Below are positions 28,001 to 48,342 of a DNA stretch of 64,000 nucleotides, one piece after another (the stretch's first letter is position 1; the number at the start of each line of letters is the position of its first letter). The notes under the pieces were generated by a model. That model did not search any database. It saw only the letters and a program-made list of their open reading frames with translations, and was not told the origin of the DNA. The stretch is from Scatophagus argus (Eukaryota > Chordata > Actinopteri > Scatophagidae), in the NCBI RefSeq assembly GCF_020382885.2, contig NC_058514.1, positions 14,742,249 through 14,806,248 of the forward strand, given 5' to 3'. A program made the translations under genes and the position numbers.

Positions 28001-29883
28001 AAAAGCCTCCCATGCTTAATACGATCTCCTCTCTGCTCCTCAGTTCACTCCAGCATCGAGGCCTTGTGTCAGACATCATTTGGCTCCGATAACTACACCC
28101 TGAGCTGGGATGTGAGGAACACCTCGTCCATCTCCATGTTCAGAGTCTACCACGAGGGGACACTGCAGGGTACCACGCTCATCACCAACTTCACTGTGGG
28201 GGGCCTGGTGTCATGCCAACAGTACCAAGCCAAGGTGGAGGCGCTGTGTGGAGATGGTGTGCTCATGAGTGTGAAGACATTCACAGCACATACAGGTAAT
28301 GTAGAAAGTGATGAGAGCACTGACCTTAGGACATGCTGCTGTTAATAAACACCATCTCATTACTCTGTTACAATACAGCTGGACAAAACGCTGCGAAAGC
28401 TGAACCTGCAGTAAAATGTTTTTCTTCATTGCCTTCCCTTCAGTCCCAAGGAAGATTAACTTTGTGAGGTATCTACCAACTGAGGAGTGTTGACGGGCAC
28501 AGCGAACAAGGGCAGACTTTGCATTACGAGGCTGTTAGATTGGCAGTTGAAATCTTAAAGGAAGTCATTTAGCATTGATCATTTCCTTCCAAAGAATAAA
28601 TCATACTTGGCATGAAATATACCTGCAATTAATCTAATATTCCGATACAAAATAAATAACTGAGTAACACTGCTACTTCAGCATAAGATAATCTGGAGGA
28701 CAGATAAAAGAATGAGGGGGAAAAGGGCAGCTGCCTTAAAGAACCCATGTGATATTCAGTCAAAGTGTGCTTTGTGTTTACCTGCCTCCTTACTGGTCCT
28801 TTGTCACATCAAACCCTGCTCACTGACTGTGGAGGTCACCCTTCCATCCATCTCCACTTGATCCTCTCTAATTGACTGACACGTGCATATATTGGCACAG
28901 GACAAATCACGTTATTGCCTTAACAGCGAGTGAACTGTATAAAGAGTGTATATCTTAGTCTATATGCATGCATACTGTGTTTTTCCAGGACCTCGTGGTG
29001 TGTCTGGGCTCAGATATCGCTCTAACGACTCCACCGCCCTGTGGCAGTCCAGGACCTCCTACCACCCAGCGGTGGCCTTTTTGTATGAACTTTCTCTGCA
29101 GAACGGCACCCAACTACAGAGCAGCCGTGTGACAGACTCAGAGCTGCATCTCCCAGGGCTGGAGGAAGGGAAGACCTATGTCCTCGATGTGTGGGAGGAA
29201 TGTGACGGTCAGTGGGAGTCGGAACATTCTCATGTGCACTTTGAGGGATCTAATTCATCCATGGAGTTCCTCTTGAGGGCAGTTGGACCTGCTCTGAACC
29301 AAGGTCAGTCTGACTTTTGTAGGTGTGTGGTGTTTTAGGTGTGACTGTCACTGGTTACATTTGGCAATCCACCAAATTTTGTGATGGTCTTAAATAACAG
29401 CCTGCTATTCTGATGTATTCTAAGTACAGTGAGTACTCAGTGTAGACCTAAATCTGATTATGATATATATTTGATTTAGTTGTTATTTATCTTTTAATTA
29501 TAAACCCACCCCACTGTGTTTCCATTCTGTAGCTTCTGTAGATCTGGAGTTCGACATTTCCAGCATGGGTCTCACAATGGTCGTGCCCTGGTCTGTGCCC
29601 GAGGATCTCCAGGATAATGCACTAGAACCAAGAGCTGCAATGGAGAAGATTTTCAAAGATAAGGTTAGAGAAAATCGTTTACATCAGTGATCATGGACCG
29701 CATGGTCAAGTTTTCATCCTAACTGAAGACAGTGCTTCCTAAAAGCCCCTGTGTTTCTGCATGAATTTGAGATCAAGTTGTTGTTGACGACACATAGAAT
29801 GGAGGTCACAAAGAATTCTTCACTTCGCTTTGCAATTAAATTTTAATTTCAGTTCAGTTCAATTTATTTTTATAATGCCAAAT

Positions 29884-29927
<44 letters not shown>

Positions 29928-32900
29928 GGGAGAGAGAAGTTTTTTTTAATAAGTTTTAAATGAGTTTTATAACTTATTTGTTTGTGTGTGTCCTTCAGCT
30001 GCAGTATTTGTTGAAAGACTTTGATCAGCCAGCCCGCATTGAGTTGGCCACCTTTGAACCTGCAGACGAGCCAGACAAAACAGAGATTCTGTTTGTGTCT
30101 TTTGATGCATCTGAAACTGAAGATGTGCTGCTGCCGGTTGAAGATCAGATGGATTACATTCGCTCCCTGAATGAAACTGACATCACTGTTAAGGATGGGG
30201 TCATTTACTGGGATGGTAGGCAATGGTGAAAAACCAACTCAGCCCTTTCAAGTTTTTCACAGAGTTCAGACTAAAAATCATCCGTTTGCTGGGATTTAGC
30301 GTTTTCACTTTAACTGTTTGTCAGGGCCAGATCTGTGCGCCTTGTCCGAGCAGACTGTGTGTCCTCGTTATTCCCTTTGCATCAACACTCTGGGCTCCTA
30401 CACCTGTGTGTGCCAACATGGCTACTACGACGTGAGCTCCTTCATCGAGCCTCCTGTGGTTTCACATCCATTCTGCAACGGTAAACCTTGTTACATATCT
30501 TCATTCAGTGAAACCCGTGTTGGCTTTTCACAGGTTAAAGTTCTGTTTTAGTGGTCTCATGTGGTCAAAATAAGAACATGTCTATTAATGCAGTGCATAT
30601 GCATCTCAGAATTATGATGATGTTTTGTAATGAGCACTGTCAAAGCTAGCCAGATTTATAGGATGTAGAAGTTTCATATTTTATTGTTACTTGTGGCCCA
30701 GAAATGAGGGTTGATTGGTTGCGACTGCTATCGGTCAAGAAAATACATTAACATTGCTCTTTTATATCATTAACATCTTCTTAACAGATAATTCAGAAAT
30801 GACCACCAAGTAAGAGAGTGCATGAGGGTTCCATAAAACTGCTCTCTTATGGGCCTGCAATATTCTTATTATATTATATTGTTATTTTGGGGGAAATCAA
30901 AGTTTGATAGCAACAGAGAGAGGAATCACATGTAGCAATGCTCCTCAGCTGGACATGAGCTTGAAGCTAGAAAACCATTCCCTGAAATACTCTTAGCCTT
31001 CTGAATCATTCACACTGACTCCGATCACCATTTGTCAAGCCCTCACAAAACACAATGGAAGATGATTTAGCTCCAACAATGCTAAAATCTCTTGCTTTCA
31101 AGCATTCCAAGCAGACAAGTGTTTCTTCATAAAGCTGGGGCGGAAGTTTGCCAGCAGTAAACGTTGACATCATGTTTTGAAAATGAGGATTTGGAGGTTT
31201 TGCCTGTCCTCTAGTGGACAAACATTTCTTCTGTTTTGTCAGTCTGCAACATGTGGGATTCTGGTTTTTCACTGCTTTGGTTCTGGTCCTCGTTCTGAAA
31301 CAGAAAAGGGCCTTTTCAGCCAGTGTCTGGATACGCTGGTGACTGGTGGAATAGCAAAACCCTACCTGACCTCTTACATGGGAGGGAAATTTGATGTGAT
31401 GCTGAACGATGGGCGGTGCACCTCGAATGAGACGGAGAAGTTCTACTACTTCCGTGCCTCACGAAAAGTCTCTGAGTGTGGGACTGAGAGGCGGGTGAGT
31501 TACTTTTTAAACCTGCTGCGACTTTTGTTTTTACAACCACCAAATCTTATAGCTAGTAAAGAGACAAAAGGAGGGGACTGTCACTGGTCTCACATTGGAA
31601 TCTTCATATAATCAATGTTCAAGTTTATACCTGCATAATTATTATCTTTACAGGCTTCTTAATAAATACACCTCACCTTTATATTAATTGTATGAGTTTA
31701 GTATATGTGTGTATGTATGTGTTCAGGTGAACAAAACCCACATCGAGTTCCGAAACTCTCTGACCGTGACCTTGAGCAAAGAGCAAACCATCAGCCGACG
31801 GGATCTAAAAGTCGTGTGGAAGTGTGTCTACCCACGACATTATTTTCGCAACACTCTTGTCAGTTTGGATATGGAGTGGTGAGACGGACATCTTCATATT
31901 TTGTTTCAGTGCCTCTCTGGCCTTTGGCTCTTGATTCTTTAGTGGCGAATGTCAGAACTCAAAAAAGAAGACACTGTTAAATAATGACAGACAGAAACAT
32001 TGATGCACAAATCTTTCTTTTGCTGTAGGCTCTCCATCCTCTCTTTGGAAGAGTTCAACTCATCACTGCAGCTTGGGCTGACCATGACCCTGTACACCGA
32101 TGTGTCATACACCTACAGCTACAGGGATGCCATAACCCTGGAGCCTGAGGACATCTTATTCTTGGAAGTGGCCCTGCAGACCAACAACTCTTTTGTGTCA
32201 GGTGTGCTCCTGCAGGTGGAGTCATGCTGGGCCACTGAGAGCCCTGACCCACAGGACGCAGTCCAGGGTGTTCTGCTTCAGGATGGGTAGGTGAAAATGT
32301 GGCTGTACTGGAGTGAGGTATTGGTGACATTTCTTGATGCAGTTGAACGTTAAGATTAAAATTGGTCGCTTTAGTTCACGTGCTCTTTCACTGAGCTTGA
32401 CGGCATGCTTAGGCCTGTTTTGAATGCATCATAAAATTCACAGATTCACTTCCATTCATGATTGCTGGTCCCTTTGATGCATACCTCCAAAGCCTGTTTG
32501 TTTCAGCCTGTTTCTTCTGAATGTAGCTCCATACGCAGATTGTTTTTGGGAAGTTTATTTTTCAGCAAAGGAGGATATTCCATCTTAGAAATGTTTGCTT
32601 AGATTATATAATGTTGTGGGAGAAAACTGATAACACTGATGGTGTAGCTTCGAGCCTTGCGCCTTCAACTTATCTAACCCAATAACTAAGATGAAGATTA
32701 AACAGAATAAGCTATAAGGTGATAGCCAAAGCTCAAGCAAAAGTTTTAAGTTCCTTTACTGTGTGGAATATATTTCACCTGCTTTAGTTGCGTTGGGTGA
32801 GAGTGATAGTGAATGTTCTGCTCTCGTATCCCCAGCTGTCCTGTTGACAACACGTTCCACTGGCTCTCTGTTAACGGCGCAGCGCAGAACAGCAGATTTT

Positions 32901-34165
32901 CCTTTCAGATGTTCACCATGCCCAAAGGGCTGCCCATCTACATGCACTGCCTGGCCAACATATGTGCACACGATGAAAACTGTGTAAAGGTAAACTGAAG
33001 GGTGGTTTCAAGGCTGTGATAGACGCGCAATCACCTGTTAACCTATTTTCAGCTCTTCCTGCCACCAGTCTGTGCTAGCTACTCGTCATTGCAGTACTGG
33101 TGATCTTCCCTGGGCTGTGATGTTGCCCAGAAGGCTTGTGGATGTAAGACCTACGGTCAAGCAGTCTGGAGGTTCCTAGTTATGGTCAAATTCATGTGAG
33201 GCTGGCTCAAGGGGTGTAGTTGTGCATATACACAGGCGTATGGTATACATCCATCTCTGGGCAGAAGGATTTACTGTATACCTACCCAGAAACAGCCACA
33301 AATATGCATCAGTGCAAGTTAAAGACTGCAGCCAATCGTATCAAAGTCTTTCAAGTACTCTGAGTGTGTTAACTACACATGGGGGACTTTTATTTCCTGA
33401 CTTGAGGCTTCAAGTCAACTTAAATTATTACACATTAGATTGACATTGGAATTAACATTTTACTGTTATAATGAAGTTATGTGACTTGTTTTACAGGTTC
33501 CTGTAGGGTACCTATAACAGTGCTGATCATGTGATTTATTTTTTTTTATTAGAAATCTTTAAATAAATGTAAAAAAGTGAAAAGCTCCACAATTTTGTAA
33601 CAGAACTGCACCAGCCCGCAGCGCAGCAAGAGGTCAGTGAACCAGATGGACAGAAAGGGGAAACGAGCTGCCGTCGTGTCTGCTGGACCTCTGGTGGTCA
33701 ACAAGAGGGTGAAGTCAGAATTTTCTTACTGTGAGTTGATGTCAAGAAAACTGACAAGGTGCTCAGTCCAGCATCACAAGTCCTTACTGCAACTGTTACA
33801 ATCTGCATCATTGCTTCAAATAATGTTATTTCTAGCATTTTTAAGCAAACATTTACTGACTTCTGTGCATTTTGATTGTTTTATGCATTAGTTTGAACTG
33901 AGTAACATACTGTACACTGATGAAAAACACAATATCTGTTTTGTTTGACCTTTATTGGTTTTGTACAGTTCAAGGTGAGGACTATCTGTTCATTCTGAAT
34001 GCAGTGTTAATAAAATAACTTGTGTCCACCTCTTTTGCAGGGGTAGAGCCCATGACCATGATCTCCATTGTTGCTGGATCAATAGGTTTTTTGGGAGTAA
34101 CTGTACTCTTAGTGAGTGCAACCAAAGCAATCATGACTTACTATGAACGCCTACATCGAAAATAA
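25020..34165 (+). CDS. umodl1: Uromodulin-like 1-type membrane glycoprotein (FN3x4-SEA-EGF-ZP-TM)
   Basis: Eighteen coding exons: 25020-25098, 25194-25254, 25449-25603, 25686-25750, 25854-25947, 26380-26643, 27356-27649, 28044-28295, 28989-29303, 29533-29663, 29999-30215, 30325-30480, 31304-31494, 31727-31878, 32029-32286, 32836-32989, 33604-33730, 34041-34165. They total 3090 nt (1029 aa). In order: signal peptide (1-26), unrecognised region (27-151), four FN3-like modules, one exon each (152-526), SEA-like region (527-642), EGF with six Cys (643-694), ZP domain (about 696-945). A furin-type RSKR (953-956) and a transmembrane helix near 996-1015 with a short basic tail complete it. Layout and ZP-furin-TM end are known for polymerising extracellular glycoproteins, and FN3+SEA+EGF+ZP points to UMODL1. 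The EMI and WAP domains I expect in mammalian UMODL1 are not evident, so orthology is inferred. An in-frame ATG at 24915 is an alternative start; I prefer 25020 because the signal peptide follows directly. Confidence 0.75.
29842..29885 (+). repeat. Fragment of common fish repeat tail
   Basis: The text 'cagttcagttcaatttatttttataatgccaaatcaca' resembles the widespread 'caatttatttatatagcgccaaatcac' tail of fish retroposons. It directly abuts the AG microsatellite. Confidence 0.5.
29886..29923 (+). repeat. (AG)n microsatellite
   Basis: About 19 uninterrupted AG units followed by a degenerate gagg/gaga tail. It lies in the intron splitting the SEA-like region of the ZP gene. Confidence 0.95.
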
Positions 34166-34404
34166 AATGTTTAGAAAACCATCTGTGCGTGTGCTTTGTT
34201 AATCATGCGGGCAAAGAGGATACAGTAACTGGTGAAGGTGAGAAAATAATCTTGAAATGGGGAACTGTTCAATTCAATTGAATTCAATTCCGGTCCAGTA
34301 TGTAGCGGTAACGTTCAAATAAGCTGGTTTAACAACCGCCATTAAAACTGAGGGGGGAAACAGTAGAAGAAGAGTCGCTACATCACTTCCGCTTCTGCTC
34401 AACA
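34162..34404 (+). promoter_or_regulatory. Very short umodl1-krr1 intergenic region, krr1 promoter
   Basis: The ZP gene stop codon (34163-34165) overlaps an aataaaa polyadenylation signal. The krr1 ATG at 34405 is 239 bp away. The krr1 core promoter must be here or inside the upstream gene. Just before the ATG, 'cacttccgcttctgctc' has an ETS-like CTTCCG core and a pyrimidine-rich character common at housekeeping and ribosome-biogenesis promoters. No TATA box is evident. Position is seen; promoter function is inferred. Confidence 0.6.
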
Positions 34405-41400
<6,996 letters not shown>

Positions 41401-42654
41401 CCACAGTTTGACTCCACCTTTGTTGTAATGTGTACCATGTGATATGGCGTTTGATGGGCAGCCCTGGTGGACAGAGTAAGGACGCTGTAAGGACAGGAAA
41501 ACGTGACATCGCATGTACAGTTTGTGTGAACTTGGATCAAAATGTATTCAATCACAAACTATCATGGACGGTTTTTGCTGAACTACTTTTGTTGTGAGGA
41601 TTTCCATCAATGAGTGATGTCGTGCATTTCCCTCGTGTCTGCCTTGTATGTCTTCTGCTAACTATTGTCCAAACTTTCTATGAGTATTTCTACTTTCAGA
41701 ATGTATTTCTCACCCTCCTTAGAAGACATTAATCAGATGGAAATATAAAATTAAAAGATTTTTTTCTTTTTATATCAACCTTCTTAATTTGTAGTTTGCC
41801 TTAATTCTTTCTGGTTGTGAAAATATTTTCCTAGCCGCTTTATTGCGAGAGGTACAGTACAGAGGGACTTGAGGACAAAGATTTATAGGCCACCTAATCC
41901 CATTTTGCATAACTGTACCTTTTTAATTTTGAAGAACAATTAATTGATTTTCTTTTTCTCTTTTTTCAACTGCAAGTGCAGCAAGCTGTAAATCACCTGA
42001 TGAAGTTGATATGGTGAGCAATTGTAGTTATCCATACAGAGAGCGAAGGATTGTCGAGTTTTGTTCTTCAGCTAGTTGCTAACCTGTTTTGTCTACTCTT
42101 TGGTGCTGGGCAGGTCCTGTATTGTGGCTTTAACAGGGCTTTTAAAACAACTGCCTGCTTTGCTGTAATCAGGATTGATGAAGTAGACTGAAAACTCGTT
42201 TTAGGTAGTTCTAATCACACTATTGTATGTTCAAGTGTTCATTTTTCTGAGAAATTTGGCTTTAGTTAGTGGATGCTGTAAAAAAAAAAAAGGGGGGTAA
42301 AACATTATGAATGAATGACAGCTGAGTGCTGCTTGCAATTGGGTCAGACTGCAGCCCCACTACCTGATCACTACTGCACAGACTCTGGCTCCAGATGATG
42401 TCACCAGCACAAGATGGAAGCGATGGTATCTGGGATACTTTGCTTTCACTTTTGTACAGTGGGAGACACGTTGCCCATCTTTATATATGTCAGTGGTCTC
42501 TCCACAGAAGCTAGTGGATAAAATGGATGTACTTCTTGATAGCTCATGTGTAATGGCAAGCTGTGTGTTTTAAAAAAACAAAAAAAATATCATCTTTAAT
42601 CTTCATCGTAGCACTGTGTGAGTATATCTGTGTCCCTCCGGTCCCACAGGTGGT
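41401..42654. other. Convergent krr1/glipr1 3' region
   Basis: Both genes end into this 1.25-kb interval, so it should hold the two 3' UTRs. I see AT-rich sequence, an A-run at 42281-42291 and no coding exon. I could not place a canonical aataaa for either gene with confidence. Confidence 0.5.
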
Positions 42655-44825
42655 CTATTCATAGTAAAAGATATCGGGGTAAAAGTGGTGGACGGCATAT
42701 GCTGAGATGAAGGTGATGATGAGCGCAATGGGCCGGACGACCATAATAGATGTATACTCGTAGTCTGTGGTGGTCACAGTAAGGTCCCAGTCAGGGGTCC
42801 AGTCGTACTCTGGAGAGAGATGAAGTCAGTTATTTCCGTATTAGCTTTACATGACAAGAAACGTTATCTAGCACAGCTTTGCGTTTCTGCTTCAAGCTGC
42901 ATATTCTCACTTTGTGTGTTGTCACTTACTTTCCCGTGAATCTCGCTCTTGGCTACCTGCAAGACATTAAGATACATAAGAAATGCACATGTGCACAAGT
43001 ACTTAAGGATGTTTTGCACCTTTTTCTCAGGTTTTGTGACGTGGCTAGCAACAATGCTTACGCCATGGTAAAGCTCTAGATTTTCAACCAATCTTGTATT
43101 TAAGCTGTGATGGTCTCATTGGTCTGATGGTTTGTGTGAAAATAGGCAAAAGTAACTAAAAGTTATTGTGATTTTGTAAAACTTTAAAATCAGGATCTGA
43201 ATGATTTTTGCAACACCAAAAAGGAGACTGAGCACTCACGGCAGAGTTTGTCCACACAGGTGCCTTCACATCCAGAGCAGGCTACCCCTTCAGCTTTATA
43301 TGGTCTCATTCCATTCACGTTACCACTGCAGAAGGAGTGAGGAAGTTAAATCAATTTGCCCTACTGAAGGTTGCAAATATTTCTTCACTCTTTGTACATC
43401 TTTGCTCAGAACGTTGCACCTTCTTATCTCCTGGTCATCTTTTTCTTTAATTTTTGTAGCTGTAGGTGTATATCTGTGTGTAACCTATATCTGACACATT
43501 GTTAGCTTTGAGGTGTGAGCTAAAGAATGAAACTTAAACTCTAAGATCCAAAGTCCATCTATCTTATCATGTCTCAATACTGTCTTCTCTCCTCTGTCTG
43601 TCGCAATCAGTTCCCAAGCCCGGTGGTTCCTCCTGACGACATAACTGTGACCTGCAGGAGTATTTCTGCTTTATTAGATAGTGACAGCTCAAGGTGTGGG
43701 GGGGAATTAAACTTATTCAACTTACCCTGGAGCATAGTTGCAGACAAAGATTACCCCCTTTTCAGCAGCAAAGCTAGTCTTTTTGACGCCATTCGGACAC
43801 AGCTCGACAGCACAACCGACCTTGTAGCTTTGTGCCCACACAACCTGGACACCATGAAAGGGTTAAACTGTGCAGTGCAGACCAAACCGAAAACAGGAGT
43901 TGTTCCTCTTTGCAATTTGCCTCGATCTCTTTGAAATATTTCACCACAAACTGAAAAAGCGCAAGCGATCAGTATGGAGAAACGTGCACCCACCTGCGTG
44001 TAGTGTCCGCACACTGCTGTACATGTATTGTCCTTGTAGTTATAGGCTTCTTTCTCATCCACCCACTTTTTTATGGCACGTGTCACATCAAAATATGCTG
44101 GTGGGTAGCCGGTCCATATGTTTTCTCCCACAGAGGAGAAGGTAGGATGCACACGGCGGACTTCTTTGAGGTACGTGTTGTGTTCAAACACACAGTTTCT
44201 TGCCCATGCTCTTGCAGTAACGGCCAAGCCCTCATCCCATGTCTGAATGAGCAGAGATTAGGAATATGAAGCAAGCTACGCTTTTTAATCAGTTTTTACA
44301 GGGTGAGTTCATCCAAAAGGAGGATCTAACCCTTTAAACATAATCTTTTCTCAGCAGGCAAACTGTTGGTCAGCATATTATTGATGTTTATTGACATGTT
44401 GTGGAGATTTTAACCATCACCCTAGCAAGGGGGCTGACAAAATAATTACTTCATGAGAAAGGATTGCTTTTTCATGCAGGTCATAACTGCAAATCGCTAT
44501 GGTGTTACTAAAGAGTTTAGAATGGTGGTGGTGAGCCGTGGTGTTGTCACGGTTGTTTCATAGCTGCAGCTGCCATTCGTTAACTATGGTGAGAAAGATG
44601 AGGAATGAGAAAGAGAGGTACCCTGCTTACCATGTGCAGCATGTCACTTGCGGCTGGCCTGACGGATGACCGTGCCCTGTTGTGTTCGCGCACGCACTCA
44701 TCAATGAACTTCTCGTCAGTGATTTCTGGCAGAGAGGCTGAACGCAACCCCGAGTCCAGGATTATCCAGGCCCACAGCAACACCTCGGCCGCGCTGCCCA
44801 TGCTTTTCGGGATCAAAAACGGCAC
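42655..44825 (-). CDS. glipr1: GLIPR1-type CAP-domain protein with C-terminal membrane anchor
   Basis: Six coding exons: 44825-44631, 44242-43994, 43844-43726, 43325-43240, 42956-42930, 42809-42655. They give 276 aa from the ATG at 44825, or 268 aa from 44801. I favour 44801 because MGSAAEVLLWAWIIL is a better signal peptide. The CAP (SCP/TAPS) domain is complete: VREHNRARS, NCVFEHN, GENIWTG, the signature CGHYTQVVW, GCAVELC and FVCNYAPG, with the cavity His and Glu residues present. A short Cys-rich stretch (CSGCEGTCVDKLC) follows. The last exon has an aromatic/acidic linker and a hydrophobic helix (RPIALIITFISAYAV), matching GLIPR1 rather than a secreted CRISP. Length is close to human GLIPR1. 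The fifth exon is only 27 nt. Position next to krr1 supports orthology within the GLIPR1/GLIPR1L group. The molecular function of CAP proteins is poorly fixed; lipid or sterol binding is known for some. Confidence 0.92.
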
Positions 44826-47800
44826 AAATGAAGGCGCAGAAGCTGTGGTTTGTGAAATGCACTTTCATCTGTCAAAACTAGAACAGGAAGTTACACACCC
44901 AAGAGGAACAGGATGTATGTGCCTCTTCTTAAAGGTTAGTTTAAAGTGATATTCTGAGTGTAAAACGAGCAACATTTCTCACCCTCACACTGGTGTTTAC
45001 TAAATATGAAGAGCAGAAGAGTGAAAAATGCATCACGTTAGGGTAAAGCAGCACAGTCAGAATCTCATCATGTCTTTCAGAAGCACTGCCATTACTATAG
45101 CAGCAAAAAAGATCATAATGTATCTGCAGTGGGATTATTAGGTTATTGATTAGTACCAGTAACTCATCAGTTTAATTCCCCAGCTGCTGTGAGTGCTTTT
45201 AAAAATGACTTACTCTCACCATTTTCTGACCAAAATTGGATTCTCAATGTAACAACAACTCTGACCGTCACTTAAAATTACATTACTATGTTACATTAAT
45301 CTAGGCTGCATCTGCGTCCTAGCCGCACTCTGCAGATGTCAAGCAGAAGGTGGAAGCAGTTAGCTAATAGCAACTGGCTGCGTTAGGGCCCGAAAGTGAA
45401 GTGTCAAGTTTCGCTAGATGGGGCAAACATAAGCTCATTAAGGAGTTGATGAAATTGGATTTTATGATCATAGGTCAATGACCACATTCTGGCATAATTC
45501 TCTGGTTAGGAGATGAAATTCTGGATTTCTAGTATAATAAAACAGAATTTCTATGCTTTTTTTGTAGCTAAAATTAAACTGAAATATTGGAACAAGTTCA
45601 CCAAGGGGTTACATATAATACTTTGTTTAAGGCAAACAGTGAAAAATATCGTGTGATGATGATGATGATGTCCAAAACTGTCTTTTTAGAAAGTCACCAG
45701 CAGGTGTCCTCAGTCGCATTCTAACAAAATCAGAGTTCTGAATTAATTGTAATTTATCAGTGGTGTGTTTTGGAATACGAGTGAAGAGAGCATAACAGTA
45801 GGCTACCTGAAATAAACACAGCAAAGTGTGAGACCTTGTTGGGATACCTTTGCATTATCCAAATAAACCAAAGCTGTTTTGGTCATCATCTTCATACAGA
45901 ATTTAAAATTTAAGTTGGCGTGTAGAATAATTTGATAACTTCTGATTCAACCTGATGGGCCAGAATGGACTTCTTTTGTTACTGGTTTTACTCTTTTTGT
46001 TTGTGGACCAACTCCTAAAATTTCTGTTTTCTCACAATTTAATTTCAGAAAGTTGGACTGAATCCATTTGTTTACTGCAGCCAAAAAAGCTGTTAGATAT
46101 TGAAGGGTTTGGTCATTCCTTGGAGTCCAACAAAATATATGCCATCAACATAGCTGTTCTCAGAAAATATCGTTAAAGGAAGCACAACATATGAATCACT
46201 GTGTCTGAATGATTTTGCTTTGCATTTCATGTGTCCACAGTGGAGTTTGTCTCCTAACTTACTCGCAGTCCTCTGAACTTTTCCCATTGTTTTTGTTTCA
46301 GTGAAGCTGCACCAATTAATATTTTTACATTAATTATGGATCAGATGACTGTGTGATGTGAAGGCTGTACCCTGTAGTGATGAACCACCTTTTTTTCTTA
46401 GTTTTCATTTTCTGACCGGCAACTCTGCACCAATCAGCCTGAGTTTCCGGCAACAGCAGACAGCTGTTTTTGGTTTAAAAAAATGCTCCAGTAACTCCAT
46501 TATGCACTTCCTGCTTAGCAAAATACAATGTTAACAACTGAGCGATGAGTATAGTGGAGCATGTAACTGCTAAAGAGTCTCCAGAACCATAGTTTAAACC
46601 AGATTAAAAATGCAGAGAATAGCCAAAGGTTTTGTTAGTGCCATCATGTCAGATCACGAGAAAACGAGATGATTTATCATTATTACATGACTTCATGAGA
46701 TTCACAAGAGTGGACCGTGACATGCATACACTGCTCTGTTGGGCTGCTTTGGGAGTTTCAAAGCAAATTTGTTACAAGACATGTTCCGTAGTGATTTGAT
46801 ATGAGGGTATTTACATTGTGGCTAATTACTGTAGGTGGAACAGTAGTGTGGTTATATGGTGCTTGTTTCCACGTGGATATTTTAGAGGGAAATATTTGTA
46901 GATGGCTGGAGTGTTTGTTGTGTGTATGTGTATGCCATATGTATAAAGCCGTGATGGATTTAATTAATACTGTCAGCAGCTAAAAATGGTTGTGTGGAGT
47001 TAGAGCAGAAAGAAGTGTGATGCAGTGATCTTTATGGGTACTCCTCGATCTGATATTTTCTGCCGGGATGCCATTGATGCATACTGGCCCTGCTAAACTC
47101 TAATAAACATTATAGATAATGTGAGCAAGCAGTCTTTTGTTTTATCATGATAAGGGGTGGGTTATCTAATTTTCTTAAGATAAAGAGAGAAATTAATAAT
47201 AGTTTCATTATCTTGAGAGTGTAATAATTGACTTGTACCTTGAGTCATTTAAAAATAATTTCACCTGCTACTGTCTTCCATAAATATTAACCAGAAGTCC
47301 TAACGTTCACAGTAATGGCCAGTGAAACAAACAATAATTTTTATTTATTAATCTCTTTTATTTAATGAAGCATTAAAGAAACATATATTACTGTGTAAAT
47401 GTAGTTTTACATAGTGCATACATTGTGTTGCAGTCACTTGGAATGAATCATTCTGTAGTTAGATGAGAACAGATCATACGAGAATGTTACAATACTTGTA
47501 AAACTGCCTCAACCTGGAATAAACAAAAACGAATAACAGGTGACATTTACAGTGTAGAACAACTTACAGATCTGCTGACTTTTCCTGGAACAACACACAA
47601 AACTCACAGTGTTAAACAACAGTGACCTTTCGCTGAAATCTGACACACTCATACTTTTTGAATACAGTCAGAGACAAAGGAGGGAGTGGGGAGGCTTTGG
47701 TTGATTGTATAAGGAGCACTTATTGGATGACATCAAACATAAAGATGATTTTTGTTATTTTTACTATTAGCAGCGCACGGTAAATCTTGTTCCCCTGATT

Positions 47801-48342
47801 AATAAAGATATTGTACCAGGATTCCCAGCAACATAAAGCATTAGTGCATTGTAGATAAAGTTGTTTGTGGGTCACAGAAAAGACTCAGAACAAACATTTT
47901 GACATTCATAAATCTCATAACAGAGGGTTATAAGGTGCACTGTGATCATAATAAAATAACAACATCAAACTTCCTAATTTGAACCCATATTTATTCTGAT
48001 CACGTTTGCTTTAGCACTTGACTTCTTCGCTCTTTGCACCATTTACAATAAAAGCCCTAGACATATCTGTGCATTGCATAACCGCTTACTGAGAGGTGAC
48101 TATTCAGCTGTCATAAAGGGCAGTTACGACATCATTTCCTTCATAACTCAACTTGTCACTTTAAAGATACAAATGTTTTTTGTGTATTTGTACATCTTTC
48201 TGTTTCACCCTTCAATTGCATAATCATAGTGCAATCTCATTTATGAAAATGATCTGGTTTGCATGAAAATAAAAACTGTAAATTATCCATAAACAAAAAT
48301 ATATTTCTCGATCTTCCACAGGTGTACGTAAATAATCCATAC
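44826..48342. other. glipr1-cmah intergenic region
   Basis: This is probably the glipr1 promoter and 5' UTR at the left and the cmah 3' UTR at the right. It contains a LINE fragment (45640-46140), a (GAT)n tract at 45654-45670 and a likely repeat piece near 46420-46620. 47100-47400 is very AT-rich with several GATA words. I found no further gene. Confidence 0.5.
45640..46140 (-). mobile_element. LINE reverse-transcriptase fragment (L2/Rex-like)
   Basis: On the minus strand, scattered frames give the late reverse-transcriptase block WIQSNFLKLNCEKTEILGVG. Further on comes a RIPK..DKLQLIQNSDFVRMRLR block, the usual 'L.LIQNAAARLL' region near the C-terminus of fish LINE proteins. Stops and frame changes separate them. 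It is a truncated, dead non-LTR retrotransposon 3' part; the exact clade is not resolved. Confidence 0.7.

Noticed and set aside
31006-31272. 88-codon minus-strand frame before the first ZP exon
   Set aside because: No family similarity or splice support; the real exon on the other strand begins at 31304.
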